Shown here in pieces: positions 8,669-16,639 of a DNA stretch of 39,837 nucleotides. How positions within the stretch are numbered: position 1 is the stretch's first letter; each line of letters begins with the position of its first letter. Made by a program: the position numbers and the translations under genes. Below the pieces are notes generated by a model that was given only the letters and a program-made list of their open reading frames with translations, was not told the DNA's origin and made no database searches. This DNA comes from Candidatus Omnitrophota bacterium (GTDB taxonomy: Bacteria; Omnitrophota; Gorgyraeia; 2-01-FULL-45-10). Location of the stretch: the NCBI GenBank assembly GCA_016935115.1, contig JAFGRN010000021.1:1-39837 (forward strand). Direction: 5' to 3'.

Positions 8669-10336
8669 TTAAGGCCTCTCCCTTTTCAGAATATACTCAC
8701 CGCCGGAAGGCATTCTGTTCGTAACGATGGCGCGCTTTCCGATCTTATATACCATATACGAAGGCTCGACATAATCCTTGTTGATCACAGGGTCGTATAG
8801 CTGTTTATGGTTCTTCTCTTTCATGACGGCCCATACCCTCTCTTTCGATCCCAAGAGCTGCACCATGTGATGGTGCCTGTCTATATCCGCCGGGAATATG
8901 CCGGTATAATAGGCAAGCCCCGCCAGATGATTGCTCTCGCAGCCGAGCTTTTCTCCCGGTTTCATATAGACGATAAGTTTTTCGGCGATCTCTTTGCTTG
9001 TTTCGTAGCGTTCGATGTCGGGCAGGAGGAATACGCTTACTGGATACAGGAAGAGTATCATGGCATATGCTATAAGCATGAATGCCGCGATAAATTTTCC
9101 GGCCCGGAACGCCGCCAAAGACAGAATCGCGCCGAATGCTATGAATAATCCGGAAATAATGACTCCGCGCGTTATCGACGGAAAATCGGCCTTGGCGTAT
9201 GCCGCGCCGCCGATCCATCCGAAGAGCATTATGAATATCAGGAGGTAGAACGAAATCCTGACGCCTTTCGCCACAGAGGTTGAAGTCCCGCCGCCGGCAA
9301 AGTCCGCCAGTAGGACACCCGCTATAACCGCAAGCGAAATAAAGCACGGGAATATGTAGGTCGGGAGCTTCGTGCTGGAGATAGTAAAGAAGCCGAATAT
9401 GACCGCGAACCAGGCGAGGAGGAATATCGGCCCTGCTTTGCCCTCCCCGGATCCGCCGCGGCGCCGGGACCGAATCTTCCGGAATATGTGCCAGAATCCG
9501 ACGGGCAGGAAGACGCTCCACGGGAACATCCCGCCGAACATTACGGGAATATTGTAATAAAACTGCGATCCTATCTTATGCTCCGACACGAGGAACCGGT
9601 TAACATTATGGAAACCGAAAAATCCGTCGATAAAAGCCTTGCCGTGCAATTTATAGATCGCCGCGTACCAGGGCGCCGCTACCGCGATAAATATGAGCGC
9701 CGACTGCCACCACGGAACCCTTTTTAGCGCCTTCAGGTCTCCGGCCAGTAAAAGCGACAGGATCGCCGCGAAACCGAAGAGCGCCGGGTAAATTGGCCCC
9801 TTTGTAAGCGTAACGAGAGCTATCGTCAGCGATGACAGGAGGTAAAAATACCCCTTCTTTTTGATGTAGCCGCAAAGGAAGAACAGCGCGGAAAGCAGCA
9901 GCAGGACAAATAAAACCATATCGGTGATGCAGGCTCTCGACAGTATGACGTACTCGATATTGGTCGCGAGAATAAGCGCGGAAAGAAAGCCGGCGGTCCT
10001 GTTAAACAGCAGGCTTCCGAGAAAAAAGACAGCTATCACGCCAATAGTGCCGAAAATGGCCGACGGCAGGCGCGCCGAGAACTCGTTTACCCCGAAGGCC
10101 TTAAACGACGCTTCGACAAGCCAGTAGAAGAGTATCGGCTTCTCGAACTGTGGCTTGCCGTAAAGGTACGGCGTTATCCACTCGTTCCTGAGCGTCATCT
10201 CCTTTGCGGTCTGGGCATAGAATGTCTCATCGGGATCCGTCAGGGCGAGCTTGCCCAACTGGAAGAAGAAGATGTACCCGCAGAGAAGCACAAGGGCGGT
10301 AACTACAATGGTGGTATTCTTAAGAAGCTTTTCCAT
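8669..10336 (-). CDS. ArnT-like GT39/PMT-family membrane glycosyltransferase
   Basis: 555 aa polytopic; LALTDPDETFYAQTAKEMTLRNEWITPYLYGKPQFEKPILFYWLVEASFKAFG is the ArnT/PMT signature. Confidence 0.88.
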   Translation of the reverse strand: MEKLLKNTTIVVTALVLLCGYIFFFQLGKLALTDPDETFYAQTAKEMTLRNEWITPYLYGKPQFEKPILFYWLVEASFKAFGVNEFSARLPSAIFGTIGVIAVFFLGSLLFNRTAGFLSALILATNIEYVILSRACITDMVLFVLLLLSALFFLCGYIKKKGYFYLLSSLTIALVTLTKGPIYPALFGFAAILSLLLAGDLKALKRVPWWQSALIFIAVAAPWYAAIYKLHGKAFIDGFFGFHNVNRFLVSEHKIGSQFYYNIPVMFGGMFPWSVFLPVGFWHIFRKIRSRRRGGSGEGKAGPIFLLAWFAVIFGFFTISSTKLPTYIFPCFISLAVIAGVLLADFAGGGTSTSVAKGVRISFYLLIFIMLFGWIGGAAYAKADFPSITRGVIISGLFIAFGAILSLAAFRAGKFIAAFMLIAYAMILFLYPVSVFLLPDIERYETSKEIAEKLIVYMKPGEKLGCESNHLAGLAYYTGIFPADIDRHHHMVQLLGSKERVWAVMKEKNHKQLYDPVINKDYVEPSYMVYKIGKRAIVTNRMPSGGEYILKRERP

Positions 10337-10419
10337 ATAATTTACATAAGATTACTATAAAAGGCAGGTCGCGTCAACCCAAAACCCCTATATCCAGTCC
10401 GCCCTTGTATCCTAAGGGG

Positions 10420-10475
10420 ACAGGTCTGAAGCTAAAAATGGGGACGGGTCTGAAGCTAATTTTGAAAACGTCCCT
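10420..10475. repeat. Short tandem unit ggggac(a/g)ggtctgaagctaa(a/t)
   Basis: Two adjacent near-identical units: ggggacaggtctgaagctaaaaat and ggggacgggtctgaagctaatttt. Confidence 0.7.
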
Positions 10476-10498
10476 GAGTCCTCTATATACTGCATGCT

Positions 10499-10563
10499 AA
10501 AAAGAGCGAGCGACCTTTCCGAGTGGAAATTCCTCGCAGGGGAATTTCCACGTCCCCGCGAAG
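10499..10563 (-). repeat. Dispersed hairpin repeat, copy 1 (minus-strand orientation)
   Basis: Contains perfect 11-bp stem gtggaaattcc/ggaatttccac (10523-10551). Reverse complement aligns along its length to 39503-39567. Confidence 0.85.
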
Positions 10564-10607
10564 TACCCGGGCCACAGGGCAGAGCTGGAGGATATTTTTG
10601 CGCCTGA

Positions 10608-11636
10608 TTATTTCTGCAGTGATTCGGAGAGTTCGCGAAGGACCTCAAAGACCCTGCGGGCGACGGGCTCATCGAGCGAGCCGACTCCGCAGCTTGGAGT
10701 GACTATTGAGGATACTCTATCCGCGGGGATGCCCTTTTCCGACAGCATCTTCATGCCTTCGGAGAATTTCCTGACTAGCGATGCGGCGGACTCCTTCGCT
10801 ATGGCGTCGGAAGCTGTCGGCACTATCCCCCACGCGATTGTCGAACCTCTTTCGAGGAATTTCTTGATATCCGGGCCGTACAACAAGAACTCTTTCGTGA
10901 AAGCATAGGAATCGAAGTTCAATATATCCAGATCCCTCTTCAAAAGCAGCGGCCAGTCCGTATTGCCGCAGCAATGTAGCCCGGCGATTGCCCCCTCTTC
11001 CTTAATCGCCGCAATGACTTCATCGAGCTTGGCGAATGCGTCGTCAATATCGATATTCACGTAACTCGAGCCTATCGATACGAGGTACGGCTCGTCGATG
11101 AATATTATAACCGACGGAAAAAGCTTCTTCAGCTCACGCGCCTGCCATCTTACTTTCATGCAGAGGACCTTGGTAAGAACCTCGAACGTATCCTTATCAT
11201 ACATTATAGACCGCTTATTTTCGTTGGTGACCGTGAGCGCGAAACTGATGGGGCCGGTCGTATGCCCTTTTACGCATTTGATATTTCCCGCCGAGCCGTT
11301 GAAGCGTTCCATGAAGGCATATAACCCTTCCGCGTGGCTCCTGGAGATCTTAAAATACTCGATGTCATTTTCGAGATACCTGGTATAGGCGCCTTCGAGC
11401 TCGGCCGCGGCCCTGGCAGTATCTATGTGGATGGTCTTCTTTGAATCATTTACGACAAGCCCCGGCAGGCCTTCCGAATACTGGACATACATGCTCTCTT
11501 TGAACGACCTGCGGGGAAGCTGCGGCCAGAACGGGATCGTCTTCAGGTTATCGAATACGGCGGACAGCGCCGCAGCGGTATCGTGGAACGGAAGGCTGCC
11601 TATGCCCGTAGCGTCATAAGTGAACTTCATCTTCAT
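10608..11636 (-). CDS. Core-MetE-like / UroD-superfamily methyltransferase (cobalamin-independent methionine synthase C-terminal-like)
   Basis: Start set at the ATG overlapping the HtpX stop (TAATG) with GGAGGG ribosome binding site. TGIGSLPFHD, FIDEPYL, zinc ligand motifs GLHCCGNTDW and TPSCGVGSL; no MetE N-terminal half. Confidence 0.78.
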   Translation of the reverse strand: MKMKFTYDATGIGSLPFHDTAAALSAVFDNLKTIPFWPQLPRRSFKESMYVQYSEGLPGLVVNDSKKTIHIDTARAAAELEGAYTRYLENDIEYFKISRSHAEGLYAFMERFNGSAGNIKCVKGHTTGPISFALTVTNENKRSIMYDKDTFEVLTKVLCMKVRWQARELKKLFPSVIIFIDEPYLVSIGSSYVNIDIDDAFAKLDEVIAAIKEEGAIAGLHCCGNTDWPLLLKRDLDILNFDSYAFTKEFLLYGPDIKKFLERGSTIAWGIVPTASDAIAKESAASLVRKFSEGMKMLSEKGIPADRVSSIVTPSCGVGSLDEPVARRVFEVLRELSESLQK

Positions 11637-12595
11637 TAAACCCTCCAATTGCTCAGGCGTTTTATGCGTTTCAGCATGTTGGGGTGAGTACTCATCAGTT
11701 CCATGCACTTATCGCCGAGGCTTAGGCGAACCTCTTTGCCCTGCAGCGCGAGCATCTCAGAGTCGGATATGGTCCCGCTTTTGTCAAGATCGAGTTCGCG
11801 CAGGTCCTTCAGCTCCCTGACAGACCGCGACGGATCGTTGGCAAAAAAAGCCTTCATGCCTTCCACGTCTTTTATCGCTTCTTTGGGCATCCTCGCCGAT
11901 CCATAGACTAACTTATAGAGGGCCGAGGCCAAATCCGCCGGACGATTACCGAGATCGACCGACCCTTTATCCGCGAAATATTCCCTTATCCTTGAGGCGT
12001 ATAATACAAGAAGATTGGTTAAAAAATAAAATGCGAATGCCATGAGTCCTATTAACGCCGTATTTGCGCCGGAGGACCTGCCGCGCCTGTTAAAAAAGAG
12101 GAACTGCCAGGCTATTCTATACAGGATCATTGGTATCACCGAAAGCAGCGTAATCGTCAATACATCCCTGTTCTTGATATGGCTCATCTCGTGGCCCAGA
12201 ACAGCCTTAAGCTCATTCTCATCCAGAAGGTTCATTATACCGGATGTAACACAGATCCTGCCATCCTTTATCGACCTTCCGAATGCAAAAGCATTGGGCA
12301 CGGAAACTTGCGCAATACCTATCTTCGGCACAGTAATTCCGGCTTTCGCCGCCAGTTCTTTTATCATGCGGTGCAGCTGGGGATACTCATTATCACCGAC
12401 ATATTTTACGCGCATCGACCACTCGACTATCTTCGGCCCTATCATATACTGTATAAGCATCATAACGAGGGCGGCGATTAAGTAAAAACTGAAATTGCTA
12501 ACGCCAAGATACGACCCTATCATTGCTATGACCGCGTAAATTATCGCGAATAATAGCGCCGTAAGCAGCATCATCCTTAAACGCAGATAAAACAT
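11636..12595 (-). CDS. htpX: HtpX-like M48 membrane zinc metalloprotease with an EF-hand-like loop
   Basis: 319 aa; AVLGHEMSHIKNRD (HExxH), ASRIREYFADKGSVDLG, STHPNMLKRIKRL; EF-hand-like DLDKSGTISDSE. Confidence 0.9.
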   Translation of the reverse strand: MFYLRLRMMLLTALLFAIIYAVIAMIGSYLGVSNFSFYLIAALVMMLIQYMIGPKIVEWSMRVKYVGDNEYPQLHRMIKELAAKAGITVPKIGIAQVSVPNAFAFGRSIKDGRICVTSGIMNLLDENELKAVLGHEMSHIKNRDVLTITLLSVIPMILYRIAWQFLFFNRRGRSSGANTALIGLMAFAFYFLTNLLVLYASRIREYFADKGSVDLGNRPADLASALYKLVYGSARMPKEAIKDVEGMKAFFANDPSRSVRELKDLRELDLDKSGTISDSEMLALQGKEVRLSLGDKCMELMSTHPNMLKRIKRLSNWRV

Positions 12596-12651
12596 ATGGC
12601 ATCCTCTCTTTTACGCTTATAAAATTACCCCAAACCCCCATAACACCATTA

Positions 12652-12679
12652 ACTGTCAACTGTCAACCGTTAACTACCG
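12652..12679. repeat. Degenerate 7-nt tandem repeat (aactgtc aactgtc aaccgtt aactacc)
   Basis: Read directly in the gap between htpX and the ROK gene. Confidence 0.6.
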
Positions 12680-12684
12680 TCTAT

Positions 12685-13914
12685 CTAAGCCTGTATAAAC
12701 ACTTCCCTTGCCGCAAGGGCGGCGGCACCCAGTACGACGGCATTATCTCCGAGCGAACTCGGCACTATCCTGGCGGCATTTACCGGCTCCTCGAACGCAA
12801 ACTTCCTGACAGCCGCTTTCAGGGAATCGAGAAATATGTCTCCTGCCCTTTCCAGCCCGCCGCCTATGATGACGACTCCGGGATTGAAGAAGTTGATAAA
12901 ATAAGAGACCCTGACACCCAGGTTTCTGCCGGCTATCCGGACTATCTCCGCGGCAACCTTATCGCCCTTCTTCGCCGAGTCGATAACATTATCCATTGTT
13001 ATCGACTCCGCTTTACCTTTGGCCATCCCCAGGATTTCGGTGGCGACATTCTTCGCTATTGCCTTTTTGGCCTCGGCAACAACTCCCAGGTCGACTCCCC
13101 ACGGCCTCAGGAAAACAAATTCCTTCTGGTAGGACTTCTCATCCGCCTGCGGCGCCTCGAATACTATCTGGGTTTCTCCCGCGCAGCCGCTGGAACCTAT
13201 ATATACCTCCCCGTGCACTATCATGCCGCATCCCACGTCCGAATAGATGTACAGAAGATTCTCGGCATCCGCGGCGGGATTCAATGTCTTTTCGCCGAAG
13301 GCTCCGCATGAAGCGTCATTGCCTATAAATACCGGAATATTAAATTTCTGCCCTATCGCCGCCGTGACTTTAGGCAGGCTGACTTTAGTCCTGCCTCTAG
13401 CCGGGTCCGTATCACGGATCGTTCCCGAATAATAATCCACTATGCCCGAGACACCCATGCCTATACATCTGATATTCTTGCGGTCCACCTTCGACTTGTC
13501 GATAACATCGTTTATAACCGTAACTGCCGTGGGGATCACTTCCTCCATATTAACGGCGGGTCGCGGGACCTTTACCTGCGCCAGCGGTTTCACTTTAAGG
13601 TCCGATATGATGGCGGTGATCATGTCGGGGCCGACATCCACACCCACCACATAACCGCTCCTGGCATTAAGCTCGAGAAGCTCCGGGCGCCTGCCGCCCG
13701 AAGATATATCAAGGCCCACCTCGAGCACCATCTTCTTCTCGATATAATAATCGAGGTAATTAGTGACCGTTACTATATTGTATCCGAGCGTGCGGGATAT
13801 TTCGGCTTTGGATATGGGGCTGCGCCTGCGGATGATCTCAAGGATTGCAAGGTTCTTGCGCTCCCTATCCTGCAAAATATGGTATGTGAACATGCCTTCC
13901 GATCTTACAGCCAT
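12685..13914 (-). CDS. ROK-family regulator (NagC/XylR/Mlc-like) with N-terminal HTH
   Basis: 409 aa; NLAILEIIRRRSPISKAEISRTLGYNIVTVTNYLDYYIEKKMVLEVG (wHTH), VVGVDVGPDMITAIISDL, GNDASCGAFGE, NPGVVIIGGGL. Confidence 0.88.
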   Translation of the reverse strand: MAVRSEGMFTYHILQDRERKNLAILEIIRRRSPISKAEISRTLGYNIVTVTNYLDYYIEKKMVLEVGLDISSGGRRPELLELNARSGYVVGVDVGPDMITAIISDLKVKPLAQVKVPRPAVNMEEVIPTAVTVINDVIDKSKVDRKNIRCIGMGVSGIVDYYSGTIRDTDPARGRTKVSLPKVTAAIGQKFNIPVFIGNDASCGAFGEKTLNPAADAENLLYIYSDVGCGMIVHGEVYIGSSGCAGETQIVFEAPQADEKSYQKEFVFLRPWGVDLGVVAEAKKAIAKNVATEILGMAKGKAESITMDNVIDSAKKGDKVAAEIVRIAGRNLGVRVSYFINFFNPGVVIIGGGLERAGDIFLDSLKAAVRKFAFEEPVNAARIVPSSLGDNAVVLGAAALAAREVFIQA

Positions 13915-14681
13915 CTCGATCTTCTCGCTTTCGATACATATATGTCTTTCAGGAAGATGGCGGCTCCGGAACTATTGCCGACCGTAAGGCTGCCGAATTC
14001 AAATCTGATCGTTACTATGTTGACAAGGTCCACCGCTTTCTTTACAGGCCTGAAATTGACTTTGTAAAGCTGCCATTCATCGGTAAGCTTCGTGGACAGG
14101 TCATGCTCCATCCTGTAGGTCCTATGGTCAAGATCTTCTATCACTATGCCGAGACATTCTCCGCCGGACATCCCACGCGCCACAAATTTCAAGTCGAGCT
14201 TGCTTAAATCTATAGGCTCTTTTAAGTTAATGGTAAAATTTCCCCAACCACTGCCCCTGGAATTGGAGAGAAGGACGCAATCATCAGCTGTCCTCGATCC
14301 GGCTTTTGCGTCACCGGTAAACCTGGTATCTTTAATTATGTCATTGTTGGAAGTTATGCCTTTTATCAGAAAGACGCCCTTCTCCTTCCTATTATCAAAA
14401 TCTATCCTGCCTCCTTCGATCATTATCGAAGGCATCTCGCCCAATACCCGAATCTTGATATCAAATGTTATCTTTGTAAAAAAGGCTACGAGAGCCAGTA
14501 TCGAAGCGACGATAGCTACGGACCAGGCGAGCCTCTGGGTATTTTTCTTCCTGATATATGCTTTCTCCGACGTCCTGAGATAAGTGCGCGCTATCTCGTC
14601 GTTAAGGGCGGACTGAAGGCTCCTCGAGCCCGGTATCTTCTTCTTTTTTATTTCCCTGCTATCGCTTGTCATAGTTGGCAT
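13905..14681 (-). CDS. Membrane-anchored protein with a CIA30/jelly-roll-like carbohydrate-binding domain
   Basis: 258 aa; one TM (LAWSVAIVASILALVAFFTKITFDI), then a beta-rich domain ending GAAIFLKDIYVSKARRSRW, resembling YIDDI endings of sibling proteins in the locus. Confidence 0.5.
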   Translation of the reverse strand: MPTMTSDSREIKKKKIPGSRSLQSALNDEIARTYLRTSEKAYIRKKNTQRLAWSVAIVASILALVAFFTKITFDIKIRVLGEMPSIMIEGGRIDFDNRKEKGVFLIKGITSNNDIIKDTRFTGDAKAGSRTADDCVLLSNSRGSGWGNFTINLKEPIDLSKLDLKFVARGMSGGECLGIVIEDLDHRTYRMEHDLSTKLTDEWQLYKVNFRPVKKAVDLVNIVTIRFEFGSLTVGNSSGAAIFLKDIYVSKARRSRWL

Positions 14682-14698
14682 AATAATCCGGTTTGCGG

Positions 14699-15583
14699 CT
14701 ATCCTTTCATCCCTGTAAGTTTTATACCTTCGACAAAGAACCTCTGGTTAAAGAGAAAGACTATAATAACGGGAACCATCGTTATAAGCGAACCCGCCAT
14801 AAGCAGCCCCCAATCCGGCTGCGCGTACTGGTAAAGCTCCTGGAAATACGCCAGGCCCACCGGCAGGGTCCTCTTCTCTATGGAGTTGGTAACCAGAAGC
14901 GGCCACATGAAGCTCACCCAGTTACCGAGCGAGACAAATATCGTAAGCGTCGCGAGCGCGGTGTGCGAAAGCGGCATTATTACCCGCCAGAATATGCCCC
15001 AGAGGCTGCATCCGTCGATCTTGGCGGCGTCTTCCAGGTCCCGTGGTATCGTCATGAAAAATTGCCTCAGCAGGAAGGTGCCGTATGCGGAGAATATCGC
15101 CGGTATTATCAGGGCCTTATACGTATCGATCCAGCCGAATGAGCGCATGAGCGCGAATACCGGTATCATCGTGACTGAGCCGGGTATCATCATGGTAGCC
15201 AGATAAGCAAAGAATATCTTATCGCGGCCGGGAAATCTCAGGCGGGCAAAAGCATACGCCGCGCTGGCGCTCGTTATAACCTGTCCGAAAGTAACGCATA
15301 CCACTACGAAGATGCTGTTCAGGTAGAAACGGGCAAAGGGCACCACCTTCCAGACATCAATATAATTTTTCCAATAGATGGGATCAGGCAGCCATTTGAC
15401 TTCGGTTATATTAAAAATAAATACTGAAGCATATGACTTCAAAGACGTTGAGAGCATCCAGAGAAACGGAAGTATCATCGTCACGCCGCCTATCACAAGA
15501 AGAGTATATATGGCGCATTTTTTTAATATGCTTCGCGTCCTCTTGCCCATTCCCTTCCTGACTTCATCCGCCGCGTATTCCAC
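14699..15583 (-). CDS. ABC sugar transporter permease, MalG type
   Basis: 294 aa; LPFLWMLSTSLKS, EAA-loop-like DLEDAAKIDGCSLWGIFWRVIMPLSHTALATL. Confidence 0.92.
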   Translation of the reverse strand: MEYAADEVRKGMGKRTRSILKKCAIYTLLVIGGVTMILPFLWMLSTSLKSYASVFIFNITEVKWLPDPIYWKNYIDVWKVVPFARFYLNSIFVVVCVTFGQVITSASAAYAFARLRFPGRDKIFFAYLATMMIPGSVTMIPVFALMRSFGWIDTYKALIIPAIFSAYGTFLLRQFFMTIPRDLEDAAKIDGCSLWGIFWRVIMPLSHTALATLTIFVSLGNWVSFMWPLLVTNSIEKRTLPVGLAYFQELYQYAQPDWGLLMAGSLITMVPVIIVFLFNQRFFVEGIKLTGMKG

Positions 15584-15604
15584 AAAACTCTCCCGTTAAA
15601 AATA

Positions 15605-16546
15605 TCAATAATGCGAATACTGTACCAGCTTCCCGCCGAATCTCCAGTTAAATACGGTTGCCGTAAAGACTATGACAAATACGAACCATGCTATGGCCGC
15701 GGCATATCCGACATGCTGCCAGCTATAAAGATGATTATATATGAGATACTCCAGAGTCGTGGTCGACCTGTCCGGCCCTCCACCGGTCATTATATAGGCC
15801 TGCATGAAGCCTCCCTGAAAGCCGCCGATTACTGCCATGACGAATACGAAGAAGGTAGTGGGGCTTATCATGGGCCATGTAATATTCCAGAACTTGTTCC
15901 AGCTGCTCGCGCCGTCCATATCCGCCGCCTCGTAAAGTTCGCGGGGCACTCCCTGCAGGGCGGCCATGAAGAGTATCATGTTATATCCGCCGAGCATTAT
16001 CCATAGCCCCATAAGCATGAGCGAGGGTTTGGCCCAGGCTACTGAAGTAAGCCACGGTATCCTTTTAAGCGGAAGTGACAGAAGATCCCCGGCCCCGATG
16101 ATCATATTGTTGACCAGGCCAAAATCATAGTTATATATCCATGCCCATAGGAGGCATATAGCCACACCATTCGTTATCGTGGGAAGAAAGAAAACGGCTC
16201 TGAAAAAATTGATCAACCGTACCTTTTGGTTCATGATAAGCGCAAGCGCGAGAGAAGCCATTATCTCAACGGGGATTATCAGCATAAGAAATAAAGTATT
16301 GCCCACGCACTTCCAGAAGAGAGGGTCATTCGCGGTAAAGATGCCTGATTCCGTATGAAAACCGAGAAGGTCAATGAAGTTTTTAATCCCTATGAATTTG
16401 GCCGGGGAAAGCATATCCCATCTCACAAAACTCAATACAAGCGAAAGGGCAACAGGAACAAGGGTAAATATAAGAAATCCTATAAGATTCGGCAACAGAA
16501 AGAGATATCCCGCGATAGCCTCTTTTTCAGATCCCTTTATATCCAC
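15605..16546 (-). CDS. ABC sugar transporter permease, MalF type
   Basis: 313 aa; YLFLLPNLIGFLIFTLVPVALSLVLSF, PRELYEAADMDGASSWNKFWNITWPMISPTTFF. Confidence 0.92.
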   Translation of the reverse strand: MDIKGSEKEAIAGYLFLLPNLIGFLIFTLVPVALSLVLSFVRWDMLSPAKFIGIKNFIDLLGFHTESGIFTANDPLFWKCVGNTLFLMLIIPVEIMASLALALIMNQKVRLINFFRAVFFLPTITNGVAICLLWAWIYNYDFGLVNNMIIGAGDLLSLPLKRIPWLTSVAWAKPSLMLMGLWIMLGGYNMILFMAALQGVPRELYEAADMDGASSWNKFWNITWPMISPTTFFVFVMAVIGGFQGGFMQAYIMTGGGPDRSTTTLEYLIYNHLYSWQHVGYAAAIAWFVFVIVFTATVFNWRFGGKLVQYSHY

Positions 16547-16639
16547 TTAAGATTATCCTATTTTATCCTTGCGGCAAGTCCAGGGTTTTACAATGTGTAT
16601 AATAATAAGGCAAAAAAATATAGGTTAATAATAGCATAT

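Noticed and set aside
8805-9521. 238-aa minus-strand ORF in another frame
   Set aside because: Overlaps the ArnT-like gene out of frame; Arg/His-rich composition typical of a shadow ORF.
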